Positions 52,150 to 62,685 of a DNA stretch of 64,000 nt are shown in pieces (positions within the stretch are counted from its first letter, which is position 1; every line of letters starts with the position of its first letter). Below the pieces are notes generated by a model, which saw only the letters and a program-made list of their open reading frames with translations, was not told the origin of the DNA and made no database searches. Both the position numbers and the translations under genes were made by a program. The stretch covers positions 4,030,001-4,094,000 of the forward strand of contig NZ_JAZKUG010000001.1 in assembly GCF_036625195.1 (NCBI RefSeq), written 5' to 3'. The stretch is from Accumulibacter sp. Lineage in GTDB: Bacteria > Pseudomonadota > Gammaproteobacteria > Burkholderiales > Rhodocyclaceae.

Positions 52150-52584
52150 GTGCTGCGGCTGGTGAGCGCTGCGCTGGCGTTGCTCGCCGGCCTCGTCTTC
52201 TCGGCCGTGGCCGCCTGCGCCCAACCGGCGGCGGCCGGCGTCTCGGTACCGGCCGCGGGCAGCCCGGCGCGCAGCGCGATCCTCGACAGCGTGCGCGGCG
52301 AACTGGGAATCGCCGGCAGCGGCAGCCGCTTCAAGGTCTTCCACCTGAAGACCGCCGGCCCCTGGGCCTACTTCGAAGGCAACGAGATCGTGCACCTCGA
52401 GGGCCGGCAGTGGCAGGAGACCGATCTGACGGTGAAGGCGCTGCTGCACGAGGAGGACGGGCGCTGGCGGGTGCGCGCGCTGTGGAGCCTGCCCGGCAAC
52501 GAGCGCCTGCCGCTGCACGAGTTCGAGCGCCGGCTGGCCGGGCTGCGGGCGCGTTGGCAGCTGCCGGCAGGACTCTTTCCGTAG
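52150..52584 (+). CDS. Secreted hypothetical protein at the end of the HPr-rel-A cluster
   Basis: I do not recognise this 144-residue protein. The GTG start gives a clean signal peptide (hydrophobic residues 5-22, AxA-type end at ACAQPAAAG). The mature domain of ~115 residues has a strand-rich pattern with FKVFHLKTAGPWAYFEGNEI and a second half VRALWSLPGNERLPLHEFE. It follows the nucleotidyltransferase by 33 bases and is probably co-transcribed, so it may be an exported target or accessory protein. Confidence 0.68.
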   Translation: MLRLVSAALALLAGLVFSAVAACAQPAAAGVSVPAAGSPARSAILDSVRGELGIAGSGSRFKVFHLKTAGPWAYFEGNEIVHLEGRQWQETDLTVKALLHEEDGRWRVRALWSLPGNERLPLHEFERRLAGLRARWQLPAGLFP

Positions 52585-52639
52585 GCGATCACCGCAGACT
52601 GCTTCAGCAGGTGGTCCGATGCGATCCCGTCTCTCTTCG

Positions 52640-53200
52640 TCACGGCCGTTCGTCTTTCATCGTCCGGGCCTTCGCTGGGAAGCACCACCTACTTTGCCCT
52701 CTGCTGACTTGTCCACGGTATTCAGCGCCAGTCACCCAACGCCCAGCCTCGATCCTCCGAGGCACCGGGGAGATCTCCCGGGGCAAGACTCGTGACCTTC
52801 GCTGCATGGACGCCGGATTTACAAAATGCACCCCGGCCGCAGATGGAGGGCTTCGCGGTCACGTGCCCGCTCGCCCCGGATGCATCACGCCTCAGATCCG
52901 GTTCTTGTTCATCGCCCCGCAGCTTTGGATTGGGCGCTCCAACCGCTCGCACAGCTCGCGTCGTTCCAGCGGCCATGAGCAAAGCAGTTTGCTCATGGAA
53001 ACCCCGCTTCCACCTTCCAGACCCCGCCTCGCGGCAACGCCCTTGCCCTTCTCCTTGCCTTCGGCTCTGCGTAGCGGGGTTCGACGCACCGCAGGTGCGG
53101 CAAAACCTGGCCATAGGACTTCCACCTATGAAGTAACGCGCCATGCCCGGCGCACACGTGGAAGTAACCGGCGCTGCGCGGCTTTATTGCGCAGCGTCCA
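52640..53200. repeat. Structured non-coding element, probably a dispersed repeat
   Basis: This stretch has no credible gene but three strong hairpins: CCTCG/CGAGG at 52747-52762, the self-complementary GGGAGATCTCCC near 52769-52778, and a perfect 11-bp stem at 52973-52998 (CCATGAGCAAA ... TTTGCTCATGG). Its translation on the plus strand (residues such as GCITPQIRFLFIAPQLWIG) is of a kind I remember as a spurious 'hypothetical protein' repeated in many proteobacteria. That suggests a mobile or conserved RNA element rather than coding sequence. Boundaries are approximate and the identity is open. Confidence 0.5.
53171..53197. repeat. Hairpin repeat flanking hicBA, right-hand copy on the minus strand
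   Basis: CGCTGCGC (53172-53179) and GCGCAGCG (53189-53196) form a stem. The sequence CGCTGCGCGGC ... GCAGCGTCCAG recurs at 53748-53777 on the other side of the hicBA genes, also preceded by GTGGAAG in both copies. Confidence 0.55.
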
Positions 53201-53219
53201 GGTTGACTGCCGGGTTGGG

Positions 53220-53444
53220 CTATCTGTGCTTGAGCAACTCATCAAGCGCGAGGCCAATGTCTTTGGCTATTTGACGGAGCAAGATTGGGGAGATGTCTTG
53301 ACCTTGATGAAACGGCACCGTTGTGCAGCGACCTGCGGTATCGCGGAATTGTTTGTGTGAACCACGTTGGCGAACTTCGGTGAAGCCGAGTCTCATAAGA
53401 ATGGCTATGACTTCATTGGGTTTGAGGACGGGAACATTGCCCAT
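53220..53444 (-). CDS. hicA: HicA toxin
   Basis: HicA is a ribosome-independent mRNA interferase. The 74-residue protein has the double-stranded-RNA-binding-like fold with the catalytic histidine in QRGSHKQFRD and the closing TVPFHQGQDISPILLRQI. ATG 53444 lies three bases after hicB. Orientation is hicB first, hicA second, the less common order. The module looks intact. Confidence 0.9.
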   Translation of the reverse strand: MGNVPVLKPNEVIAILMRLGFTEVRQRGSHKQFRDTAGRCTTVPFHQGQDISPILLRQIAKDIGLALDELLKHR

Positions 53445-53447
53445 GAC

Positions 53448-53657
53448 TCAAGCTACGGCAACATTTTGAATCCCAACAAACTCGGACTCCAGCGTGGGTT
53501 CGCCGTCTTCGAGAAGCATTGCAATAACGTCGTGCAGGTTGTGGTTGACTTCATCCAGCGTTTCGCCCTGGGAATGAGCGCCGGGAAAACCGGGAACGAA
53601 ACCGACGAACAGGCCGGTTTGTGGGCACCGCTCAATTACTGCTGAATAGATCTTCAT
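53448..53657 (-). CDS. hicB: HicB antitoxin
   Basis: The 69-residue protein has only the partial RNase-H-like HicB fold: MKIYSAVIERCPQTGLFVGF, FPGAHSQGETLDEVNHNL and EDGEPTLESEFVGIQ. There is no C-terminal DNA-binding domain, so it neutralises HicA but may not autoregulate strongly. ATG 53657 has GGAG upstream. Confidence 0.88.
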   Translation of the reverse strand: MKIYSAVIERCPQTGLFVGFVPGFPGAHSQGETLDEVNHNLHDVIAMLLEDGEPTLESEFVGIQNVAVA

Positions 53658-53744
53658 GGCTAACTCCAAAATCGCATGGAAAGAAGATTATCGCTCTACG
53701 CTCTGCGATAGGCAATCACTGACGCCGAAAGTGGAAGCTCAGGG

Positions 53745-53777
53745 GGACGCTGCGCGGCATTTTCGGGCAGCGTCCAG
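53745..53777. repeat. Hairpin repeat flanking hicBA, second copy
   Basis: GGACGCTGC (53745-53753) and GCAGCGTCC (53767-53775) form a perfect 9-bp stem around GCGGCATTTTCGG. It is the partner of the repeat at 53171-53197, so the toxin-antitoxin module is bracketed by two related elements about 570 bases apart. Confidence 0.55.
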
Positions 53778-53829
53778 AGTCCCATGGAACGCAGGGTTTG
53801 GGACTCGAATGGGCGAACCGGAGTCGGTG

Positions 53830-54597
53830 CTACGCGGCCCGATTGCCAACCTGCCTTCTACGTGACCAGCAAAGCGCTGAGACGACGCCGAGGCTGACCA
53901 TCAGGCTCGTACTGGGTTCGGGGACCTGCGTGACTTGAAACATGGTGATTTCAGCACGTACAGCATTGAAGGACGTACCATCGCCGAAATTGAGTGCCTG
54001 GTCAAGGCTACTAGGCAATAGCGGCCCAGAGACGATGGGAGTGGTTGCGCCATCGACGAATAATTCGAACGCGCCCCCAGGTTGCACCACAAAACGGTAG
54101 TCGTGCCATTGTCGCGTGTCGAAGGGCGTCAGAATCTCTGCATAATTTTTCACATGGGACTGGATCCTACTCGGGTCTGCACCGACACCGAATTGCGCGA
54201 GACCTGACCCAGTATAGGCATCGATAAAAAGGCCAAAAGCGTTGCGCCCGCTAGGGAAACCTTGGAATACTTCCTCTAGTAGCCGTGCCCGCATCAATAC
54301 GGTGAACGGATTACTCAGTTCCAAGTCGGCACGCGTGTACCAGAAGGCGCTGCCGTCTGAATTGCTATATGGCAACTGGGTCGAGTCCATGCACAAAGCT
54401 GGCAGTCCGTCCGCTGTGCAAGTCGAGTAGACCAGACTTTCCGCCGCGTTGCCCAGATGTGAGTTATTGGTTGCGAACGTCCACCCTTGTGCGCTGGGCA
54501 ACGACTGGAAGTCGAGTGTCAGGTTGAGTGCATTTGCCTCACTTCCAGCCGTGAGCAACAACGCTGCTAGAGCGACAAGACTGCGTTTGAGTTTCAT
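53830..54597 (-). CDS. PEP-CTERM sorted exoprotein
   Basis: The 255-residue precursor has a signal peptide (residues 1-23) and a beta-rich domain typical of PEP-CTERM proteins (WTFATNNSHLGNAAES..., HDYRFVVQPGGAFELFVDG). The tripartite sorting signal at the end is VPEPSTSLM, a hydrophobic helix (VSLGVVSALCW) and the basic tail SRRRQ. It would be cleaved by an exosortase encoded elsewhere. Function is unknown. Base composition is visibly lower in GC than the surrounding genes. It stands alone between hicBA and a non-coding region. Confidence 0.88.
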   Translation of the reverse strand: MKLKRSLVALAALLLTAGSEANALNLTLDFQSLPSAQGWTFATNNSHLGNAAESLVYSTCTADGLPALCMDSTQLPYSNSDGSAFWYTRADLELSNPFTVLMRARLLEEVFQGFPSGRNAFGLFIDAYTGSGLAQFGVGADPSRIQSHVKNYAEILTPFDTRQWHDYRFVVQPGGAFELFVDGATTPIVSGPLLPSSLDQALNFGDGTSFNAVRAEITMFQVTQVPEPSTSLMVSLGVVSALCWSRRRQVGNRAA

Positions 54598-55374
54598 CTG
54601 TCTTCTCTCACATGAACCCCGTTACAAGAAGTTGAACGATTGTCGGGGAACCAGTCGCCCAACGTGATGTAGCAGGCCTACTTGCCCCAAAGCTTTGCGT
54701 CAATATCCTTTCCGCATGCACAAGAACAGCGAATTGACTCGACAGAACAATGAGGTCAGCCATGCGCCCGTCCACCAAGAATTCCGGTAATTGCGTCGGC
54801 GCCCTCCCCGTCGCGCAACCCCTCTGGCTGGGCCATCAGCCCGGCGAGGGCCAATGGCGAAACTATAGCTCAGCCCCACCACGAGGTGCAACGAGAGCGG
54901 CTATCGGCACGCTCACGACAGGTACCGTCCGACTGATTCCGGCAGTCCACGGACCGTCCCACTTGCTGGCCTGTCCAGCAGCAGGTGACGGCGGCGACAA
55001 CGAAGCGTGCCCGAAGAGCGCATCGCATGGCAATCTGGCTTCGCCCAAGCCTTTGACTCAGTGATCCGCACCCTGCGCGAATGTTTCCCGGCGGCGCGTT
55101 TGGCCGGTATCTCTTCAAACTGCGCCAGCGCATCGAGACAGCGGGCAAGTTGTCCGACGGCCGAGCCGCCACCTTCATTCAACAACCATTGCTTGCGGAG
55201 CGCGCCCTTCCACCCGAAGCAACCGCTTGCGGTCGTTCAGCGTACGCGCCAATGACGGTGCCGTGAGCAGTACCACCGCGGACCCGAGCCCGCCCATTTT
55301 TTGCCTCTTTCGTCTTGCCACAAAGCCCGCGGCGCGCCAATTTACATTCCGCAATCCCGCCAATCGCCCTTTAC
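54598..55374. other. Gene-free stretch between the PEP-CTERM gene and the IS element
   Basis: These 777 bases include the PEP-CTERM gene's upstream region and the former upstream region of the broken gene at 58196. Several short frames are open on both strands, but none has ribosome-binding site, start and plausible composition together. I find no sigma-54 box before the PEP-CTERM gene. Confidence 0.45.
55369..55374. repeat. Left copy of the IS21 target duplication
   Basis: CTTTAC immediately left of the element is repeated exactly at 58177-58182 immediately right of it. Confidence 0.8.
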
Positions 55375-55457
55375 TGTCATTGATCGCCGTTATGGAGCCA
55401 CCGATGATCGGCGTAATGGAGCCAGTTTGAAGAGTTAAAAACGGGCTAACTCGGGGC

Positions 55458-56246
55458 TTAAAGGGTGGCGGATTTTACCTGTTTTTGCGGTGCTGATTTT
55501 GGTGCCGTTGGCGCCAATTTTGGTGAGCGGTACGACTCACCATCGAGGGTCAGGCAATAGGCGTTATGGCGCAGGCGATCGAGGGTCGCGGAGGCGAGCA
55601 GGCGGTTGGCGGGAAAGGCCTGATCCCACTCGGAGAAATCAAGATTGCTGGTGACGATGGTCGCCGCGCGCTCGTAGCGTTCTGCGATGAGGTCATGGAA
55701 ATCCTCGTCGGCGGAGGCGCGGAGCGGTTTGAGTCCAAAGTCGTCGACGATCAAAAGTGGAACCCGTGAGAGCGTGGCGATCTTGCGCTCGACGGTGCCG
55801 ACGGCGCGAGCCGTCGTCAGGGTGGCACACAGCTGAGCCTGGGTAGTGAACAGGACGTCAACGCCCTGACGCACGGCGCAATGGCCGAGCGCTTGCGCCA
55901 GATGGCTCTTGCCCGTGCCGCACGGTCCGACGATGAGGACGGGCGCCTTCTCCTGCAGATAGCGCCCGGTGGCCAGATCATGGATCAAGGCCTGGTTCAG
56001 ATTCGGCAAGCGCGCGAAATCGAAACCTTCGAGCGACTTCCCGGAGCGGAACGCGGCGCGGCGCAGCCGCAAGGCGAATTTCGTCTGGTCGCGACGCGCG
56101 ACCTCATCGTGGATCAAGAGGGACAGGAATTCGGTATAAGCCAATTTCGATTCAATGGCTTGGCGATTTCTCGCCTCGAGCGAACCGAGGATGCCGGAGA
56201 GGCGCAACTGCTTGAGATGGGGAGCAAGTTCAGGGATGGGATTCAC
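55458..56246 (-). CDS. istB: IstB, AAA+ helper ATPase of IS21
   Basis: IstB selects target DNA and stimulates IstA. The 262-residue protein has Walker A VGPCGTGKSHLAQALG, Walker B LLIVDDFGL and sensor motif IVTSNLDFSEW. The GTG start at 56246 has AAGGA upstream, and the frame begins NPIPELAPHLKQLRLSG as in the family. It is downstream of istA, separated by 173 bases. Confidence 0.92.
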   Translation of the reverse strand: MNPIPELAPHLKQLRLSGILGSLEARNRQAIESKLAYTEFLSLLIHDEVARRDQTKFALRLRRAAFRSGKSLEGFDFARLPNLNQALIHDLATGRYLQEKAPVLIVGPCGTGKSHLAQALGHCAVRQGVDVLFTTQAQLCATLTTARAVGTVERKIATLSRVPLLIVDDFGLKPLRASADEDFHDLIAERYERAATIVTSNLDFSEWDQAFPANRLLASATLDRLRHNAYCLTLDGESYRSPKLAPTAPKSAPQKQVKSATL

Positions 56247-56419
56247 GATCAGTCCTTCAGGTTGACATAGGCCGGAGGGCCTGGAATTCCCGCGGCCGGG
56301 GGTCAAGGTCGGGCAACGCCCGGCGCAGCGAAACCTTGACGCCCGGACGCGGGAGATACGCTTCGCCGTGGCTGAAGACGGCAGAGTGCCGGATTCAGCC
56401 ATGGAGAACAGCGCGGCGC

Positions 56420-57967
56420 TCACTGCACCGTGGTCGATGCCGCAAACAAACTGGCGGCATTGCGGGCAAAGCGCCCCGAATGCGGAGTGGGCTCGGGCGC
56501 GGTTGCCGCCCAGGTGTCGGCCCGCAAGTCATGACCGCCGGCCAGAATCGTCTTCACCGTGCGGTAGAAGGGCGACTCATGCGCCAGGGCCCGGGCGCAC
56601 GCGGCGTCCAGGCGGGTGGCGGGGTAGGATTTCTGCAAATGCAGCACGCCTTGTGCCGCACGCAGTCGTTCAACGATGCGGTCGGCGAGCAGACGCTCGA
56701 TCAACGCGGCGCAGGCCGGCCCAACCCGTACTGCCTGCTCCACGCACCACGCTCGGTCATGGGCAAAGAAGGCTCGGGCGTCGGGCGGCAGATGATCCTT
56801 GACGGTCCGCCGCTCACCGGCCTTGAACGCTCGGGCATGCGCGGCGACGGGCTTGAACTCATGATAAATCGTCACCATGCCGTCGCTGGCCTTGAACCAG
56901 AGACGCTTGCCGACCAAGGTGAACGAGACGGAATAGTAGGCGCGCTCGAACTGGATATGGCTGTCGGGGTGAACGGTCGCCTGCGACCAGACGCCGAGGT
57001 CCGGCGCCACGCCGGGAAGCGGCAGAAGGACCGCACGCTCAAGCGCGAAGAGATCGGTCGGCGCCTCGCCGGTGGTGCCATGCCGGCGGGTGCCGGCTTC
57101 GTCCATGACCCAGGCTTTGGCTTGGCGATTGAGATCGGCCAGATCGAGGAAGGTCTTGAGCGGCAGAAAGTTGCCCTTGAGGTATTTCACCCCCGACTCG
57201 ACGATGCCTTTTTTTTGCGGATCATGTGGCGGGCAGGCATCGATCTTGAAGCCGTAGCCCTCGGCGCAATCGGCATACGAGCGTTGAACCTGCGGGTCAT
57301 GGATGCACGCCTTGATGATCGCGCACTTGGCGTTGTCGATGATGAGTCGTGCCGGAACGGCGGCGAACCATTCGAAGGCGCGACGATGACAGCCGAGCCA
57401 GGTCGCCACCGTCTGGTCCCAGACAAACTCGACGTACTGGTGCCGCGAGAAGCAAAGCGTCATGACGAAGGCCCAGGTGCGGCGTGGCCCACCGGCCGGG
57501 TGCTCCAGGAACGGGCCGGCACCGAAATCGACCTGGGCCGCTTCGCCGGGGGCGAAGCTCAGGCGGACGGTGGTCTGTGGCGGGATCGCCCGTTTCAACG
57601 TGCCGAGCATCCGGCGTACCGCCGAGTAGCTGCCGGTATAGTCGTGTTCGCGCTTGAGCACCGTGTGAATGACGACGCCGGAAACGCCTTGACCCAGCCA
57701 AGCCGCGATGCGTTCTCGATGCGCTTCGAGACTGGAAACGGTGGTGGCCGCGCGCCTGGCGGGCGCCAGCCCTTCGGCAATCGTCGCATCGTCGGGGGCG
57801 GCCAAGTCGCCGGCGAGCCAACCGCGTGCGCTGGCCAGGGTTCGTAGACTGGCTGCTGTCCGCCGCCCCATGAGGCCACTTCGGGAAATGTCGCGATCAG
57901 AGTCGCCTTGCCGCATACGCAGCAGGGCTTGTCGATAGTGGTGCATTTCGATCTTCCTTTTACTCAT
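56420..57967 (-). CDS. istA: IstA, DDE transposase of IS21
   Basis: The 515-residue transposase has an N-terminal helix-turn-helix (about 15-60) and an RNase-H-like DDE core. PGEAAQVDFGAGP holds the first Asp, LIIDNAKCAI the second and KKGIVESGVKYLKGNF the catalytic Glu. ATG 57967 has GGGAAG upstream; the longer open frame runs into the terminal repeats. No frameshift or stop. Confidence 0.93.
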   Translation of the reverse strand: MSKRKIEMHHYRQALLRMRQGDSDRDISRSGLMGRRTAASLRTLASARGWLAGDLAAPDDATIAEGLAPARRAATTVSSLEAHRERIAAWLGQGVSGVVIHTVLKREHDYTGSYSAVRRMLGTLKRAIPPQTTVRLSFAPGEAAQVDFGAGPFLEHPAGGPRRTWAFVMTLCFSRHQYVEFVWDQTVATWLGCHRRAFEWFAAVPARLIIDNAKCAIIKACIHDPQVQRSYADCAEGYGFKIDACPPHDPQKKGIVESGVKYLKGNFLPLKTFLDLADLNRQAKAWVMDEAGTRRHGTTGEAPTDLFALERAVLLPLPGVAPDLGVWSQATVHPDSHIQFERAYYSVSFTLVGKRLWFKASDGMVTIYHEFKPVAAHARAFKAGERRTVKDHLPPDARAFFAHDRAWCVEQAVRVGPACAALIERLLADRIVERLRAAQGVLHLQKSYPATRLDAACARALAHESPFYRTVKTILAGGHDLRADTWAATAPEPTPHSGRFARNAASLFAASTTVQ

Positions 57968-58176
57968 CACTTCCCTCGGAAAAAAGTCGCCGAGGGTAGC
58001 GTTGAATCGGTGAAATCCGAAATGCCCGTTGCTTACTTCTTCAGGGCCCGTGGCCCCAATACGCCGATCATCGTGTGGATCCCATATGCCGATCATGGCC
58101 TGGCTCCATTACGCCGATCATGCGCTGGACCCTATACGCCGATCCTCAAGTGGCTCCAATGTGCCGATCGCTGACA

Positions 58177-58182
58177 CTTTAC
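58177..58182. repeat. Right copy of the IS21 target duplication
   Basis: CTTTAC matches 55369-55374. Directly after it comes AGGAGATTCGACC and the ATG of the broken gene at 58196, so the element landed beside a ribosome-binding site. Confidence 0.8.
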
Positions 58183-58195
58183 AGGAGATTCGACC

Positions 58196-58721
58196 ATGAA
58201 GACCGGGAATCCTCGTCGTCACGACATGTGCGGCCCGTGTGCAGACTTTCGGAAACGCGGATGCCGCGGACTTTGCCGCCGGCAGCAAGGCTGCCGGGCA
58301 TTTTGCGCGCCTGGCGCAGACCGTCCGCGATCTCGACGTCGAGGAGGCGCGGCAGGATGGCGGCGCGGCGACGGCGAAGGAGGTTCTGTTCGATTCGCTG
58401 CGCCTCGATCTGCAGGGAATCGCCCGCACGGCGCGCGCCATCGATGCCGGCGAACCGGGCGTCGCCGACCGCTTCCGCAGCCCTGCCGGCGTGAACCAGA
58501 AAGCGCTGCTCACCGCCGCCGATGCCTTTGCGCGCGAATTCGCCGACCCGGCCGTCGCGACGAAGTTCCTCGCTTGCGAATTGCCGGCGGATCAATCCGC
58601 CCCGGTCGGCCGGCTGCGGGTTGGCAGCGAGGCACGGCGTTGTAGCGAAGCAAGGCGACGAACCGACGTCCGGCAGTGCTGCGCACGGTTTTGGCGTCGG
58701 GAGGTCGCCATGCGTGGCTGA
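58196..58721 (+). pseudogene. Frameshifted and 3'-truncated gene of an uncharacterised family
   Basis: ATG 58196 with a good AGGAG begins MKTGNPRRHDMCG. After that the protein-like sequence continues one frame over as VQTFGNADAADFAAGSKAA ... DLDVEEARQDGGAATAKEVL ... LLTAADAFAREFADPAVA. Removing one C from the CCC at 58234-58236 joins the two. After about residue 130 (FLACELPAD) the sequence becomes low-complexity and Arg-rich up to a stop at 58721, so the 3' part is lost too. From memory this belongs to a family of ~200-residue hypothetical proteins beginning MKT-NP-R, often multicopy in Accumulibacter-like genomes; function unknown. Confidence 0.6.
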
Positions 58722-58833
58722 TCGACCCTGCGGCGATCTGGCGGCAACGAAGGGTTTTCGCCCGTAGCCGCCGGTCTCACGCCAAGAGTCCAGGACCCCA
58801 CGGGCATACCCTGCCCGAAAGTTGCACGGTGCC

Positions 58834-59211
58834 GGCCTGGATTCGCACGTCTCTGGCTTCGACTCGCACGCCCCTGGCTCCAACTCGCACGCCCCTGGCT
58901 CCAACTCGCACGCCCCTGGCTTCGACTCGCACGCCCCTGGCTCCAACTCGCACGCCCCTGGCTTCGACTCGCACGCCCCTGGCTTCGACTCGCACGCCCC
59001 TGGCTTCGACTCGCACGCCCCTGGCTTCGACTCGCACGCCCCTCGCTCCAACTCGCACGCCCCTGGCTTCAACTCGCACGTCCCTGGCTTCAACTCGCAC
59101 GTCCCTGGCTTCGACTCGCACGCCCCTCGCTTCAACTCGCACGCCCCTCGCTTCAACTCGCACGCCCCTGGCTTCGACTCGCACGTCCCTGGCTTCGACT
59201 CGCACGCTCCT
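58834..59211. repeat. Tandem array of eighteen 21-bp repeats
   Basis: The unit is about GGCTTCGACTCGCACGCCCCT, repeated 18 times without gaps, with point variants concentrated at a few positions (TTC/TCC, GAC/AAC, GCC/GTC, GGC/CGC). Because 21 is a multiple of three, several frames stay open and give heptad peptides (GFDSHAP, ACESKPG, ASTRTPL). None of these has a supported start, so I treat the open frames as artefacts. Confidence 0.9.
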
Positions 59212-59412
59212 GGCATCGATTGCGCTGCGGTTGCGGTGACGATCTCGCACCGCCGCGGCTCGATCAGACAGGCTGCCGCCCCTCTCGCATCGCTGCCGGT
59301 CGGCTGCCATCACACGTGGCGACCGACCGCGAGCTGGGCGGAGCAGCGCGCTGCGCCACGCCAACCGGATGCGAAGAACACCCACGCACGGGCAAAAGAG
59401 GTAACATCAAAA

Positions 59413-59428
59413 CTGTATTTACATACAG
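59413..59428 (+). promoter_or_regulatory. LexA (SOS) box upstream of dnaE2
   Basis: CTGTATTTACATACAG is a perfect CTGT-N8-ACAG palindrome of the classical proteobacterial SOS box. It lies 62 bases before the dnaE2 ATG, in promoter position. Confidence 0.8.
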
Positions 59429-59489
59429 CCTTTGCGCCGCCTGCCCTGCCGCAAACAGGCGGACATCCCTTCCTTCACTGCCGCACCGC

Positions 59490-62612
<3,123 letters not shown>

Positions 62613-62685
62613 CGGCTGGTGGACGGCGTCGCGCGCGCCTGCCTGGCCAGCGGCCGGCAGCACGGGCAGCGCGGGCAGCGGCTTT

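Larger units (their letters stand above)
55375..58176 (-). mobile_element. Intact IS21-family insertion sequence
   Basis: The 2802-bp element codes for istA and istB. Its ends are inverted: the left end starts TGTCATTGATCG and the right end, read inward, TGTCAGCGATCGG, both followed by TGGAGCCAC. As is usual for IS21, several copies of an internal repeat of the type GATCGGCGTAATGGAGCCA lie inside each end (two at the left, four or more at the right, 58058-58165). A 6-bp target duplication CTTTAC flanks it. Both genes are full length, so the element is likely active or recently so. Confidence 0.88.

Noticed and set aside
51822..53360. 512-codon plus-strand frame from the nucleotidyltransferase gene to hicA
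   Set aside because: It runs out of frame through two genes and the structured non-coding element. Its recognisable part is the repeated spurious peptide.
53171..53777. Classical integron attC sites around hicBA
   Set aside because: No GTTRRRY/RYYYAAC core sites are visible and there is no integrase in the window. The flanking hairpins are reported as repeats only.
54598..55374. CRISPR array or tRNA in the gene-free stretch
   Set aside because: No regularly spaced repeats and no cloverleaf or CCA-ending structure could be found by eye here or elsewhere in the window.
56336..57847. 503-codon plus-strand frame inside the IS element
   Set aside because: It is the antisense of istA, which has the complete DDE motifs on the minus strand.
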